Source: a virus. Taken from it: 45,023 nucleotides of DNA. The DNA is taken from positions 1-45,023 of IMG/VR virus record IMGVR_UViG_3300033064_001374. One strand, 5' to 3'. This document shows positions 44,930 to 45,023 of the stretch, in pieces (positions within the stretch are counted from its first letter, which is position 1; each line of letters begins with the position of its first letter). The notes beneath the pieces are model-generated. The model ran no database searches and was not told where the DNA came from. It saw only the letters and a program-made list of their open reading frames with translations. Made by a program: the position numbers and the translations under genes.

Positions 44930-45023
44930 TCATCCCAACTCCTTCTCTATGGCTTGGATTGTTTCGCAAAGGTATTGGTTGCATACACCGCAATGGTTGA
45001 ACTCGTCAGGCTTATGCAACTCC
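44930..45023 (-). CDS. Partial small protein with C-terminal Cys motif (tandem copy 2)
   Basis: The minus strand is open from the window edge to TGA at 44930-44932. The visible C-terminal end reads ELHKPDEFNHCGVCNQYLCE then TIQAIEKELG, clearly like the end of the protein encoded at 44668-44877 (ELHKP, CxxC, C, TIQAIEKEL). The start lies outside the window. Confidence 0.6.
   Translation of the reverse strand, partial: ELHKPDEFNHCGVCNQYLCETIQAIEKELG

Noticed and set aside
1-45023. CRISPR array, insertion sequence or integrase in the window
   Set aside because: I found no regularly spaced repeats with unique spacers, no transposase motifs and no tyrosine or serine recombinase signature.

Overview
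The window is a stretch of a tailed double-stranded DNA bacteriophage (Caudoviricetes) that very probably infects an actinobacterium. The phage identity rests on an adjacent large terminase, portal, scaffold and major capsid set. The actinobacterial host is inferred from a WhiB-type regulator, two proteins resembling the C-terminal half of DUF4192, a Cys/His protein of the DUF7455 type, a PASTA-like segment in a structural protein and a secreted Pro/Thr-repeat protein. The moderate-to-low GC content and A/T-ending codons suggest a low-GC (for example freshwater planktonic) actinobacterium rather than Streptomyces or Mycobacterium; that is inference. Both ends cut through genes, no tail tape measure, DNA polymerase, integrase or tRNA gene was seen, so a large part of the genome lies outside.

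Layout. (1) 1-6268, minus strand: major capsid (partial), scaffold, portal, terminase and small upstream genes, read right to left. (2) 6269-7066, plus strand: an isolated exported lysozyme/transglycosylase-like gene behind a 220-base structured leader, closed by a two-way terminator. (3) 7071-14069, minus strand: HNH endonuclease, two long low-complexity proteins, small Cys and Gly/Tyr proteins, a surface protein with Ig-like repeats and a PASTA-like segment, a proteasome beta-subunit-like hydrolase with all catalytic residues, and a KTSC-like protein. (4) 14070-14352: divergent control region with nine-base CGGACAAAT iterations and a 12-bp hairpin that looks like a tRNA acceptor/T-arm minihelix. 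(5) 14353-26286, plus strand: early/accessory block of mostly small genes (WhiB, Cys-rich proteins, membrane peptides) separated by unusually long hairpin-rich non-coding stretches, then a MoxR-type AAA+ ATPase coupled to a von Willebrand A protein with an HExxH motif, then ten tightly packed small genes. (6) 26347-36795, minus strand: B12-dependent class II ribonucleotide reductase, a TIM-barrel (tRNA-guanine transglycosylase-like) protein, a degenerate HAD protein, a nucleotidyltransferase-like protein, many disordered basic small proteins and two membrane proteins. (7) 36890-39980, plus strand: secreted Pro/Thr-repeat protein (apparently starting at ATA), holin-like membrane proteins and a CHAP endolysin. 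(8) 39977-45023, minus strand: metallophosphoesterase, SpoVS-like protein, PD-(D/E)xK nuclease, deoxynucleotide kinase and small genes.

How the parts fit: blocks 1 and 3 build the virion; blocks 2 and 7 hold cell-wall hydrolases and membrane proteins for lysis or envelope modification; blocks 6 and 8 supply nucleotides and DNA processing; block 5 looks like host-takeover functions. The most unusual items are the proteasome-like hydrolase, the MoxR/VWA-HExxH pair, the transcription-oriented repeat YCAACACAAACA that often sits just after stop codons, the tRNA-like minihelix beside iterated operator-like repeats, and the series of structured non-coding stretches. All calls come from reading the sequence; no database search was made.
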